A stretch of 64,000 nucleotides of DNA. Source: Acholeplasmatales bacterium (GTDB taxonomy: Bacteria > Bacillota_I > Bacilli_A > Acholeplasmatales > Anaeroplasmataceae). Both the position numbers and the translations under genes were made by a program. The notes under the pieces are model-generated. The model saw only the letters and a program-made list of their open reading frames with translations, was not told the DNA's origin and ran no database searches. The DNA is taken from assembly GCA_017542485.1 (NCBI GenBank), contig JAFXXC010000029.1, positions 1 to 64,000 of the forward strand, read 5' to 3'. Positions 1 to 9,174 of the stretch are shown piece by piece. Within the stretch, counting starts at the first letter, position 1. Every line of letters begins with the position of its first letter.

Positions 1-1
1 A

Positions 2-1306
2 AAAGATGAATTATTTTCATATTTTGATATATTATATTCTAAGACGGATTTTTCAAAAAAACTTGATGAAATTAAATATGGCAAATATGAATTTACTAAT
101 GATAATAATAAATTAGAATCATTTATTGATCATTATTATGATGATATTTTAGTATATACAAATAAGCATTTCAGTGAAGATATGTTTTATGAAACATTCA
201 AATCTATATTTATTAAATTATTTAGTTTATTTAATATTGATAAACAAGTAGAAATTATAAAGCAATATAATAAGATAAAATGGTTCTATAAAGAGTTAGA
301 CTCTAATAATCTTAATTTAAATTATTTAATTAGTTTATACAAAGGATTTGTTAAGAATAAAGAAGAAGAACTAATTAATCCATTAATTAATGGATATATT
401 GAAAGAATTTTTGATGGAAATATAAATGATAATCTAAAAGCATTATATAAAGAATTCGTAAATATAAAGTCAAATGATAGAATTGTTGATGATATTATAT
501 CTAGAATTGTATCAAGTATATTTAATTCATATTGGTTTGATTTAGATAATGAAGGAAGACAAATTGTATGTGAATTAAATAATGAAGTATGTGATAGTAT
601 TAAGATTGATAATTATAATTTAAATAATTTCTTTGATAATGTATCTAATCAGGATGATTTTGATTTAGTTTCTAAATATTATGACGAGTTAGTAAAAATT
701 AAAAATATGAAAGCATTATTTAATGAAATAATATATGGTCAGTGTAATTATGATAATAAAAACCACTATATTTATGAATACATTATAAAGAATAATTATG
801 AAGATGCCTTATCACATATTAATAAAAATATTGATTATAAATATTCAAAATTATATAAAGATATAATTGCTGATCTATTTACAAAATATAATATGGATGA
901 AAGATATAAATTTATAAGTAATAATTCGAATATTAAATGGCTTTATGATTATTATTTAAAGAATTGTTATTATGTTAATTTAAATGATATTATTAATTTT
1001 AAAAATTTGATTAACAATAACAAAAAATTTTATCCATTATTAAGTAAATTTATTGTATCTATAAATTTGGATGATGATGAATTTGGTGGCTATTATAATG
1101 CGGTTAATAATATTATTAATGCTAAAGAATATAAATATTATGAAGAAGAATTTATTAAAGCTAATGATAAGTGGGAAACAATATGTGAATTATTTAATGA
1201 AAAAATACATCAAAGAGAAGTTGATAATAAGTTATCAATATTGTTTGGTAGACATAGCAGATCAAATAAAATTATTGAGATTTTAGATGAATTATTTAAA
1301 AAATAG
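2..1306 (+). CDS. Partial hypothetical acidic protein, cut by the left edge
   Basis: The frame is open from base 2, with no stop before the first in-frame ATG at 182. The 60 codons upstream of that ATG have the same Asn/Asp/Lys/Tyr-rich composition as the rest. I therefore read it as a gene whose start lies outside the window rather than one starting at 182. The visible part is about 434 residues, rich in Tyr, Asn and charged residues, and looks mostly helical. It has no signal peptide or membrane segment. I do not recognise the family. It sits 24 bases upstream of the membrane surface protein at 1331 and is probably in the same operon. Confidence 0.75.
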   Translation, partial: KDELFSYFDILYSKTDFSKKLDEIKYGKYEFTNDNNKLESFIDHYYDDILVYTNKHFSEDMFYETFKSIFIKLFSLFNIDKQVEIIKQYNKIKWFYKELDSNNLNLNYLISLYKGFVKNKEEELINPLINGYIERIFDGNINDNLKALYKEFVNIKSNDRIVDDIISRIVSSIFNSYWFDLDNEGRQIVCELNNEVCDSIKIDNYNLNNFFDNVSNQDDFDLVSKYYDELVKIKNMKALFNEIIYGQCNYDNKNHYIYEYIIKNNYEDALSHINKNIDYKYSKLYKDIIADLFTKYNMDERYKFISNNSNIKWLYDYYLKNCYYVNLNDIINFKNLINNNKKFYPLLSKFIVSINLDDDEFGGYYNAVNNIINAKEYKYYEEEFIKANDKWETICELFNEKIHQREVDNKLSILFGRHSRSNKIIEILDELFKK

Positions 1307-1330
1307 TATTATTAGACTGGAGGTGATCTT

Positions 1331-4300
1331 ATGAATAGTGAAGATTATCAAGAAGAAGATATAATTGAAGATGAAAAAAATAAAGAAGATAATCAATATG
1401 AAGAAGAAAACAAAAGTGATGAAACTGATGATAAGAATTCTTTTAATTCAAAAAGAACAATACTTATTTGTTCTGGAATATTGTTATTTATAGGATTGTT
1501 ACTTTTATTTTCATCATTGTTTTGGTGGGATTTCGCATCTAAATTAATTCCATTTTTCTTTAAATCAGTTATTGTTTCTGAAGTGTTATTAACTATATTA
1601 CCTATATCAATCTTTATTTTCCTATGCTTTATTACGGCTATAAAATGGCATAGAAAGGAAAAAAAGATGAATGAATCAGAACGTAAAATATCTGATTATG
1701 TATTGATAAAAAAGTATTCAATTCGTTTTATTTTTTCAATAATTCTTACAATTATATTTTTTGGCATTGTACGTTTTGTAAATATAAGTAATCACTATTT
1801 TTATCAAGATGACGCAAATTATATATTATCATATTCAGAAAGTGAAGATAAGAGTTCTTATGTTGTAAATAATATAGTTATTTCTCCTTATGAAAAGAAT
1901 ATTAATTTACCACTTGCAATTGATGGTAAGAAAGTTATATATGATAAAGATATAATGAAAACAACTAATTATTTTATTGGATTAAATAATATAAAAATTA
2001 GTTTTTATATACCTGAAGATTATAAAGAATTAATTGAATTTGATAGTGAAATATTAGTTGAAAATAAATATGTAACAAGTGTTTCTTTTCCTGATAATGG
2101 AATAAATAAAATAAATAAAGGTATATTAAAAGATAATGTTACTATAGAGGAATTGGTTATTCCTTTTATTGGAGAGAATAGAAATACTACTGATAATAAT
2201 AATAGTATTGCATATTTATATGGAGAAGATTTAAATCAATATTATAAATTAACTTCAGATTCTAATAATTCATTTATTAATAATAGTATAAAGAAACTAG
2301 AAGTAAGAGGCGGATATATCTGCGTTAATTCTTTTTATGGAATGGATGCTTTAGAAGAAATAACTTTTGTTAATAAAGTAGAAGTTTTAAAAAATCCTTT
2401 TAATAATTACTATTTGAAATCATTAAATAAAATTAATATTAAATCTGATTCTGAGAATAAAAATATTATAGTACATGATAATTTGAAATTACATGATAAT
2501 TTAAAAAATGTTTCTATAAAAATGAACATTAGCGATTTTGAAGAATTATATGGATTAGGAATGTTAGATATTATAAATAATAATATTGAAATCTTAGATA
2601 ATGATAATGAAAAGCATACTGTTGTTTTTGTATTAAGAGACGATAAAGGCGTTAAGTACGAAAAAAAGCAATTTAATGATGGAGAGTCATTGAATAAGTA
2701 TAGTATTACTAGCGAAGTATATGGATATGATTTTAAAAACTGGAAATATAAGGATAGAGTTATTGACCTTAAATTAGAAAAAGTAGTTAGTGATATGGTA
2801 CTTATCGCTGAATACTCACCTAAGAAATATGATATTACAGTAAAATCGAATTATAATGATTATGAAATGATAACTGGTATTGGTAAGGCTGAGTATGAAT
2901 CAAATGCCACACTATCTTTAGATGCAACAAAGGCTCCAGATGGGTATGTATTTGCAGGTTGGTTTGATAGTGAAGATTCTTTGAACCCATATACTGATAA
3001 AGACGGTAAAATAATAACTTCAATCACATTTAAAGTAGATGGTGATATGAATTATTATGCTAAATGGGTTGAAATGCCTATTATAATAAATCAAAACATT
3101 GAAAAGAATTATAAATTAACTGGAGAATTTGTGCTTGGTTACACTATTAAGCTTACTTTTAATAAGTATCAAGGATATACACTTTTTTCTTTGAAAAATG
3201 GAGAAAATACAATAGTATGTAGTGGAATGGAATATGATATAAATATTCCAAACGATATAGAGAATATAGATACATATACTATTGAATGGATTTCTAATCC
3301 ATTTAGTGTTACTTCAAGTAATGATAATTATGGTACTGCTTCATATGATGGTGATTGTTATATATCAGGTAAAATAAAGCTAAAAGCAGAAGAAAAGACT
3401 GGTTATTCTTTTGTTGGATGGTATAAGAATTCAGAAGTAGATCCTATATCAACATTATATGAATATGAAGTAACAATAACAAAAGATAGTACTAATTATT
3501 TGGCAAAGTTCGAAAAATACACTATGACTATTAATGTTGGAATTGGTGGTTATCTTAGTTCAACAGATGAAATGTTTGAAAATAATGTTTTATTATGTAA
3601 TTCAAATAGTTCTAAAGAAATAAATGTTACAAAAGGTAAAACATTAACATTAAAAGCAAATCCTAATTCACAATATCAATTCGATGGATGGTATGTTGAT
3701 TCAGTTTATAAATCTATTAATCAATCTTTTGATTTTACTATGAGTGATAAGGATGTTAATATTGAATTAAAATTTATAATTAAGAAAAATCAAGTATCAG
3801 TGATTAATGAGGCATCAAGCATTACTATCACTGGAGAAGGTTATTATTCAACTGGTGATGCAGTAAAATTAACTGCAAGTAATGTTTCAAGTACTAATTC
3901 AATGGCATGGTATCTTGATAATGAATTAAAAGCTATTGGAAATGAATATAGTTTTACAATGGCAAATAAAGATGTTGAAGTTAAGGCAGTTTTAAAGAAT
4001 TATTATAGAGAAAGCTTGACTAGTAAACAAATTAGTTTTGGTTCTTATCCTCAAACAAAGGTTACAGATTCAACAAAAATAAGTAGTTTAAATTCTAAAG
4101 CAGGTACTAAACCAACTAGTAGTAATACTTATAATTGGACTAAATATGAGTATTATAAGACTGAATCATTATTTGAGAAAATGTTCTATATTGATATAGA
4201 TGATGACAATAATGGTACATTTGATTATAGAGGTGTATATATGGTTGAAAGTAGACCAACAAATACTGCCTCTGGAACTACAACAAATCAAGTAACTAAC

Positions 4301-4894
4301 GGTTATAATACTAGTACAGTTTATTGGTTTAAGTATGAACCTATTGTATGGAATATTTTAAGTGAAAATGATGGTATAGCTTTAATAGCAAGTAATAAGT
4401 TATTAGATAGTCAGGATTTTTGGGGTGATCCTACTAATTCATATTCTTCATTGGATGATTTAAATTCAAAAATTATAAATAGTTATTGTTTATCAAATAT
4501 TAGAAACTGGTTAAATGATACTTTTTATGATATGGCATTAAGTAATTCTCAAAAAGACATAATAGTATCTAGTTCTATTAGTAACAACGCACCAGAATCT
4601 ATCGATGTATCAATTAAGTCGGCATTATATTTTGACGTTATTGATAATATTTATTTGATGTCAGAAGCAGAAGTGAAAAAATATTATACATCAGTAACTG
4701 ACAAGAAGGCAATAGCTACTGATTACGCAAAGTGCCAAGGAGTTATTGTTAATTCTACATATAGTTCATGGCTATTAAGAGATTCTATTGAAAATGATAA
4801 ATCTAATATTTGTAGTTATGGTGGCGTAATTACTACATCATTAACGACTTCTACACAAAATGGAATTAGACCAGTTTGTACTATAATGCTTTAA
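1331..4894 (+). CDS. Membrane-anchored surface protein with InlB-type repeats and DUF6273-like C-terminus
   Basis: 1187 residues, with a clear ribosome site (ggaggtg) before ATG 1331. The first 40 residues are very acidic. Three hydrophobic helices follow at about 43-66, 82-106 and 131-150, and the rest is probably outside the cell. Residues about 240-400 have short hydrophobic repeats like degenerate BspA leucine-rich repeats. From about 498 to 895 there are several Listeria-Bacteroides (InlB B-type) modules, recognised by the recurring GW(F/Y) core such as FAGWFDSED and FVGWYKN. The last 290 residues match the DUF6273 pattern: ISFGSYPQTK at the start, an IVWNIL core and a GIRPV end. Role unknown; adhesion or envelope sensing is possible. 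It lies between the left-edge gene and the HTH protein in one operon. Confidence 0.85.
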   Translation: MNSEDYQEEDIIEDEKNKEDNQYEEENKSDETDDKNSFNSKRTILICSGILLFIGLLLLFSSLFWWDFASKLIPFFFKSVIVSEVLLTILPISIFIFLCFITAIKWHRKEKKMNESERKISDYVLIKKYSIRFIFSIILTIIFFGIVRFVNISNHYFYQDDANYILSYSESEDKSSYVVNNIVISPYEKNINLPLAIDGKKVIYDKDIMKTTNYFIGLNNIKISFYIPEDYKELIEFDSEILVENKYVTSVSFPDNGINKINKGILKDNVTIEELVIPFIGENRNTTDNNNSIAYLYGEDLNQYYKLTSDSNNSFINNSIKKLEVRGGYICVNSFYGMDALEEITFVNKVEVLKNPFNNYYLKSLNKINIKSDSENKNIIVHDNLKLHDNLKNVSIKMNISDFEELYGLGMLDIINNNIEILDNDNEKHTVVFVLRDDKGVKYEKKQFNDGESLNKYSITSEVYGYDFKNWKYKDRVIDLKLEKVVSDMVLIAEYSPKKYDITVKSNYNDYEMITGIGKAEYESNATLSLDATKAPDGYVFAGWFDSEDSLNPYTDKDGKIITSITFKVDGDMNYYAKWVEMPIIINQNIEKNYKLTGEFVLGYTIKLTFNKYQGYTLFSLKNGENTIVCSGMEYDINIPNDIENIDTYTIEWISNPFSVTSSNDNYGTASYDGDCYISGKIKLKAEEKTGYSFVGWYKNSEVDPISTLYEYEVTITKDSTNYLAKFEKYTMTINVGIGGYLSSTDEMFENNVLLCNSNSSKEINVTKGKTLTLKANPNSQYQFDGWYVDSVYKSINQSFDFTMSDKDVNIELKFIIKKNQVSVINEASSITITGEGYYSTGDAVKLTASNVSSTNSMAWYLDNELKAIGNEYSFTMANKDVEVKAVLKNYYRESLTSKQISFGSYPQTKVTDSTKISSLNSKAGTKPTSSNTYNWTKYEYYKTESLFEKMFYIDIDDDNNGTFDYRGVYMVESRPTNTASGTTTNQVTNGYNTSTVYWFKYEPIVWNILSENDGIALIASNKLLDSQDFWGDPTNSYSSLDDLNSKIINSYCLSNIRNWLNDTFYDMALSNSQKDIIVSSSISNNAPESIDVSIKSALYFDVIDNIYLMSEAEVKKYYTSVTDKKAIATDYAKCQGVIVNSTYSSWLLRDSIENDKSNICSYGGVITTSLTTSTQNGIRPVCTIML

Positions 4895-4910
4895 TATTTG
4901 GGGGTTGTAA

Positions 4911-5741
4911 ATGATAATTAAACTATTAAATAATATAAATAGTAATATTAAATATAAAACATTAATTATTCCATCTATTGATTTAGAAGAAGGTAAAGTT
5001 AAAGTTGTATTTAATAATAGTGTTAAAGAGTTTAATATTGGTGTTGGTCAAAATAAAAATGTTGATTCATTTTTAGAAGCATTTGATAGAATAATAAAAA
5101 ATATTACAACTGATGATTTGAATTATGTTTTATTTGATTTAAGTAGTTTTGATAATAATATATTTTTAATTAGTAATGAGATTGTTGAAATTTTGGCTGA
5201 ATATAATGATAATTCAACATGTATTATCATTTCACCTATTTTTAATAGATTAAATGAAATAATAGAAAATAGATTCATTATCAAAAATCCTAATGTTAAT
5301 ATTATTTTAGAAAATACTTCAAATCTTACTAATAAATTTGAAATATTTAAAAACAAAATTGATGATGGTATATTATTTAGAGAATATTTATTAAACTTGA
5401 TGGTTGAAAAGGGATATGATTCTGTAAAATTATATAAGAAGTGTCAAATAGGAAAATCTGTTTTTTCTAGAGTAGTAAATTTTAAGTTAAATCCACCTCA
5501 TCAACCATCAAAAGAAACTGTTGCTGCTTTAGCAATAGGATTAGAATTATCTTTACCTGAAACAGAAAAGTTTTATAATATGGCTGGTTATTCATTAACT
5601 AAAACTGATTTTTTAGATAAGGTTATAAGATTTTTTATAGATGAAAAAATTTATGATGTTACTGAAATAAATATATTATTATATCACTATAATTATCCTC
5701 CACTTGGAGAGAAAATTAGTAATATAAAAGAAAGAGATTAA
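4911..5741 (+). CDS. Putative regulator: unknown N-terminal domain plus C-terminal helix-turn-helix
   Basis: 276 residues, with a GGGGG ribosome site before ATG 4911. Residues 1-150 form an alternating beta/alpha domain that I cannot assign. Residues about 157-265 resemble an Xre-like helical domain often carried at the C-terminus of Firmicutes macro-domain and other conflict-type proteins: FREYLLNLMVEKGYDS, then KSVFSRVVNFK, PSKETVAALAIGLELSLPET and an NMAGYSL segment. The likely role is DNA-binding regulation or a signalling adaptor. It is the last gene of operon A, 160 bases before the protease/ATPase operon B, so it is a candidate regulator of that operon. The domain resemblance is from memory of the family; the function is inferred. 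Confidence 0.7.
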   Translation: MIIKLLNNINSNIKYKTLIIPSIDLEEGKVKVVFNNSVKEFNIGVGQNKNVDSFLEAFDRIIKNITTDDLNYVLFDLSSFDNNIFLISNEIVEILAEYNDNSTCIIISPIFNRLNEIIENRFIIKNPNVNIILENTSNLTNKFEIFKNKIDDGILFREYLLNLMVEKGYDSVKLYKKCQIGKSVFSRVVNFKLNPPHQPSKETVAALAIGLELSLPETEKFYNMAGYSLTKTDFLDKVIRFFIDEKIYDVTEINILLYHYNYPPLGEKISNIKERD

Positions 5742-5761
5742 AAATATACTTTAAAAGTATT

Positions 5762-5793
5762 GGGTTGCACGTCGTGCAACCCTTTTTGTTTTT
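5762..5793 (+). terminator. Rho-independent terminator after operon A
   Basis: A perfect 9-bp stem (GGGTTGCAC / GTGCAACCC) with a 3-base loop is followed by a T-rich tail. It lies 21 bases after the stop of the HTH protein gene and separates operon A from operon B. Confidence 0.93.
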
Positions 5794-5820
5794 ATGTATG
5801 ATAGACTTATGGCGTATTAT

Positions 5821-5875
5821 GGGGAAAGTTCCATATTTTGATAGCAATATGGTAAAAATTGTATGAGAATTCCCC
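5821..5875 (+). promoter_or_regulatory. Nested inverted repeats upstream of operon B (possible operator or structured leader)
   Basis: Two nested inverted repeats sit just before the ribosome site of the first gene of operon B. The inner one is CCATATT (5831-5837), an 8-base spacer, then AATATGG (5846-5852), exactly complementary. The outer one is GGGGAA (5821-5826) and TTCCCC (5870-5875). A TTGATA at 5838 could be a -35 box, but I see no good -10 at the proper distance. It may be an operator for an HTH protein or a folded leader; I cannot tell which. Confidence 0.45.
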
Positions 5876-5896
5876 TATTTGAAAGGAGATAATAAA

Positions 5897-6517
5897 ATGA
5901 GTGTTGTTGTTGCAATTAAAAAGGATGGAAAAATATATATGGGAGCTGATTCTCAAGTGACAAGAGGAGGAACAAGGTCATCATTAACTAATAAAAATAA
6001 TTATAAAATATGGAAGGTTAAAGGTGTGGAAAATACTATTATGGCACATGTTGGTATAGTTAGAGATGCATGTGTAATAAGGGTAATGGATAATTTAGTT
6101 AGGGAAATAGATGTAATTCATGATGATATTGATTATGAATATGTTGTTAATAGGATTGTTCCTATGATTATTGATGAATTATCAGATAGAAAATATATAA
6201 ATACACAGGACGAATTTGAAAAATTTGAATCAAGATTTTTATTTGCATTTAAGGATAAATTATTTTATATATCGTTTGATGGAGCAGTTTTTGAGATAGA
6301 TGATTGTGTTGCTATAGGATCAGGAGAATCAGAAGCTATAGGATCATTAGTTACTACTGAAAAGGAAAGTGATCCAATTTCTAGAATAATTAAGGCTATT
6401 AAATCTTCCGCAACTCATGATATATATGTTGATTATCCAATAATTATTACGGATACAGATTCGACCGAGTTTAATATTATTACAGAAAAAAATGAAAAAG
6501 ATTTTTTGAATAATTGA
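5897..6517 (+). CDS. HslV/proteasome-beta-like Ntn-hydrolase peptidase
   Basis: 206 residues from ATG 5897, chosen because AAAGGAG lies at 5882-5888; an upstream TTG falls just before this site. After Met removal the N-terminus would be SVVVAIKKDGKIYMGADSQ, which aligns with HslV: Ser1 in the nucleophile position (Ser is also used by Bacillus ClpQ/CodW), Asp at mature 17, a Lys (mature 36) near the Lys33 equivalent, and a GSG motif at 141-143 matching the HslV GSGG. The fold is thus a threonine/serine-type self-compartmentalising peptidase. It is longer and more divergent than genuine HslV (about 180 residues), and no HslU ATPase is nearby. It leads operon B, which also carries a ClpP. Whether it assembles into rings is unknown. 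Confidence 0.8.
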   Translation: MSVVVAIKKDGKIYMGADSQVTRGGTRSSLTNKNNYKIWKVKGVENTIMAHVGIVRDACVIRVMDNLVREIDVIHDDIDYEYVVNRIVPMIIDELSDRKYINTQDEFEKFESRFLFAFKDKLFYISFDGAVFEIDDCVAIGSGESEAIGSLVTTEKESDPISRIIKAIKSSATHDIYVDYPIIITDTDSTEFNIITEKNEKDFLNN

Positions 6518-6552
6518 TGTTTATTTATATAGTGATAAAGGAGGTTTTATAA

Positions 6553-7041
6553 ATGATGTTCATTGAAGATTTTATTGAAGCCTTTAAAGAATCTATTAGA
6601 GTAACTTTCAATATATGTGAAAAAAAGGAATTTGAATTTGCTTTAAGTTATAGTTATGAAGATGTTAATTATATAGTTTTAAATCCAAGAAATTCTAATG
6701 ATAAAGTATTAATAATTGGAGTTAGAGAAAATGGACTTATTAGTGTTTCAATATTTGATGGTAATGCAAAAGATATTCATAGTTATTTTGATTTAAAAAA
6801 TATTATTAAAATTAAGGAATATGATTGTAATTATACTTTTGAATATAATGATTTTGGATATGCAGTTTTAGAAACAATAGATAAGGATGACAAAATATTA
6901 GTAATTAGTGTTAGTAAATATGGATTTATCAATATTTATCCTTTAGAAAATATAGTTGAAGACATTAAAAATAAAATTAATTTAGTTAATAAAATTATAG
7001 GTTATTTAAAATTTGATAAAGAAGAGGATGTAAAAGTATGA
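6553..7041 (+). CDS. Hypothetical protein with an internal duplication, between the two peptidases
   Basis: 162 residues, with AAAGGAGG before ATG 6553 (a second ATG follows at once). No known family recognised. The protein looks like two copies of one beta-rich unit: NDKVLIIGVRENGLISVSIF in the first half and DDKILVISVSKYGFINIYPL in the second, each preceded by a Tyr/Phe-rich strand and followed by a helix. Small size, no catalytic motif and its place between two peptidase genes suggest a binding or adaptor role, which is inference. Its stop overlaps the clpP start by 4 bases (ATGA). Confidence 0.75.
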   Translation: MMFIEDFIEAFKESIRVTFNICEKKEFEFALSYSYEDVNYIVLNPRNSNDKVLIIGVRENGLISVSIFDGNAKDIHSYFDLKNIIKIKEYDCNYTFEYNDFGYAVLETIDKDDKILVISVSKYGFINIYPLENIVEDIKNKINLVNKIIGYLKFDKEEDVKV

Positions 7042-7589
7042 AAGAGGAATTATCAGTAGATTATTTATTAAAGAGAAATATCATTTTAATAATTGGTGAA
7101 ATTAATGAGGAGATGGCTAGTAGGGTTATTTCTCAGATATTGTATTTAGATGAGAATAACGCTAAAGAAATAATTTTTTATATTAATAGTCCTGGTGGAA
7201 GTGTTACTCAGGGGTTGGCAATATACGATACGATGAAATATGTTGAGCCTGTAATATCTACTATAGCTGTAGGTCAATGTTATAGTATGGGGGCTTTTTT
7301 ATTGTCTTGTGGAGATGAAGGGCATAGGTATGCATTACCTAATAGTGAGGTAATGATTCATCAGCCAATTGGTGGAGCGAGCGGACAGGCGACTGATATT
7401 ATAAACGCTGCCGAACATATTAAAAAGATTAGGGAAAGATTGAATGATATATTAGCTAAGAATTGCAAGAAGAGCATTGAAGTCATTCAAAGAGATACAG
7501 ATAGAGATAATTATATGACTGCAGAAGAGGCTAAGGAATATGGTTTAATTGATCATATTATTACAAGTAAAAAAGAAAGTGGTGATTAG
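7038..7589 (+). CDS. clpP: ClpP-family serine protease with intact catalytic triad
   Basis: 183 residues. Catalytic Ser83 (CYSMGAFLLS), His108 (VMIHQP) and Asp157 (RDTDRDN) are all in their family positions, and NSPGGSV at 50-56 is the oxyanion strand. The GQATDI and AEEAKEYGLID segments are typical of ClpP. The N-terminal part is about 10-15 residues shorter than in housekeeping ClpP, the region that forms the axial loops and ATPase contacts. ClpP normally needs a ClpX/ClpC-type unfoldase; here the adjacent gene encodes only a degenerate AAA+ protein. This may be a second, specialised ClpP rather than the main one; the rest of the genome would decide. Confidence 0.93.
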   Translation: MKEELSVDYLLKRNIILIIGEINEEMASRVISQILYLDENNAKEIIFYINSPGGSVTQGLAIYDTMKYVEPVISTIAVGQCYSMGAFLLSCGDEGHRYALPNSEVMIHQPIGGASGQATDIINAAEHIKKIRERLNDILAKNCKKSIEVIQRDTDRDNYMTAEEAKEYGLIDHIITSKKESGD

Positions 7590-7590
7590 C

Positions 7591-9174
7591 ATGATTAGTA
7601 ATTTAGGTGAATTATTTTTAGAAGAGTATTTTTTAATTAATTCTTTTATTGATAATCGTTATGATGATAATAAGATTTTAACTTTGTTAAAGGATATTTA
7701 TTTTATTGATGATATTGAGTTTGATAGATTAAATGAATTATTAAAAAATGATGATTTAATTGATATTAAAAGTGAAGATGAATATAAAAGATATAAAAGA
7801 TTTATCCAATATAGTAAGATGCAGGGTAAGAAAATTGTATCAGATGATATTAATCAAGTAATCACTATTAAGGGAAATATGTTAAAAAAATTAGAAAGAC
7901 ATGATATAAAACCTAATATTGATTTTACAAATGCTAAAATTGAAAGAATGTTAATTGATGCAAGTGATGCTGGAGATATCATTGCATTAAGAGTATTAGG
8001 CTTATTAAGATGTGAAGGGATAATTGTTAATAAGAATTTAGAAGATGGATTAGATAGATTATTAATGGTATCTAAATGGGGTAATATATCTGGAGTATTA
8101 ATTTATTTAAGATATGATAAGAATAATGAATTAATATTAGATATTTTAAATTCTATTGTTAAAGATACTTTATATTGTAAGTTACCTGAATTAGTTGAGG
8201 TTAGATATAGTATAAAATCTGGTAATTATTCTAATGAGGTTATGCTAGTTAAAAAAGCTATAGCTTTAAATAAATTAGATGAAGAAAGATATGATAGTAT
8301 ATCAGCTAGATTAATTTATAGTAATGTTATTGGGTATAAGGATAAAGAAAAAATAATGTTATCCGATGATAAGAATTTGTTAAGTGAGAGCTTAGATTTA
8401 CCTTTAAGATTGAATAATGATGATATAAATGTTGATAATAGTATTATTAAAAGTATCCCTTTTAAAAGAGAAGAACAGGATGTTATTTTAGGTGATATTA
8501 TCAATAATCAAGATAGAATTTTAACTGGATATAAGCCTTTATGTATATATAGTGAGTCTAATTATTTATTGAATTATTATACATTAATGCTAAAGAAGAC
8601 TTTTATTGATAGTAATGTTATGGTATTTGAGGTTATGGATTTAAGAGATTATGAATTAAATCCAACTAAGAATAATGTGCTATTAAGAAGCTTAAGTGAG
8701 ATTAGAAGTAATGTATATATGTTTATGTTTAGAGGTGAGATTGATTTTGATATTTTAAATAATATTGTATTATTTTTAAAATCATCAAAAAGAAATAAAT
8801 TCATTCTTAATTCTCCATCTGTTACTTTAGATATTAGTAATATTTTACCTATATGCATATGTGATAAAGATAATTATGAGAAAATTAAGAATTATGTAAA
8901 TGGTGTTGAATTATCACCTATAAAAAAAGATGAAAAGAGTATTATTGTTAAAGATATTATTGATAGTAAAAATGTATCTATTAGCGATGAAATAATGGAT
9001 AAATTAATGGATTTATCATTAGAAAGAATAGATAGTGTAATAGATAAGATGATTAAGAATAATGTAGATATTTATAATGTTGAGGATACAAGTTTATTCT
9101 TAAATGATTTTATTATGAAATATAAGAATAAGAGAACTTTTGGATTTGGAGGTGTATCTAATGTGGAAAGATAG
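7591..9174 (+). CDS. Sel1-like repeat protein fused to a degenerate AAA+ domain
   Basis: 527 residues from ATG 7591, one base after the clpP stop; an upstream in-frame start would lie inside clpP. Residues about 127-170 read as a Sel1-like repeat (AGDIIALRVLGLL, then a KNLEDGLDRLL helix and KWGNISG). Residues about 290-490 follow the layout of a Clp/Lon AAA+ module. LDISNILPICICDKDNYEKI sits where Lon has its FDLSKVLFICTAN sensor-1 strand, and a small helical lid follows (SPIKKDEKSIIVKDII...SISDEIMDKLMD). The Walker A segment is replaced by IYSESNYLLNYY and Walker B by FMFRGEID, so ATP hydrolysis is unlikely. It could be a scaffold or substrate receptor for the adjacent ClpP; that is inference. 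Confidence 0.7.
   Translation: MISNLGELFLEEYFLINSFIDNRYDDNKILTLLKDIYFIDDIEFDRLNELLKNDDLIDIKSEDEYKRYKRFIQYSKMQGKKIVSDDINQVITIKGNMLKKLERHDIKPNIDFTNAKIERMLIDASDAGDIIALRVLGLLRCEGIIVNKNLEDGLDRLLMVSKWGNISGVLIYLRYDKNNELILDILNSIVKDTLYCKLPELVEVRYSIKSGNYSNEVMLVKKAIALNKLDEERYDSISARLIYSNVIGYKDKEKIMLSDDKNLLSESLDLPLRLNNDDINVDNSIIKSIPFKREEQDVILGDIINNQDRILTGYKPLCIYSESNYLLNYYTLMLKKTFIDSNVMVFEVMDLRDYELNPTKNNVLLRSLSEIRSNVYMFMFRGEIDFDILNNIVLFLKSSKRNKFILNSPSVTLDISNILPICICDKDNYEKIKNYVNGVELSPIKKDEKSIIVKDIIDSKNVSISDEIMDKLMDLSLERIDSVIDKMIKNNVDIYNVEDTSLFLNDFIMKYKNKRTFGFGGVSNVER

Noticed and set aside
5879-5896. Upstream TTG start for the HslV-like gene
   Set aside because: It lies just before the AAAGGAG ribosome site, and only ATG 5897 gives the Ser1 nucleophile next to the processed N-terminus.
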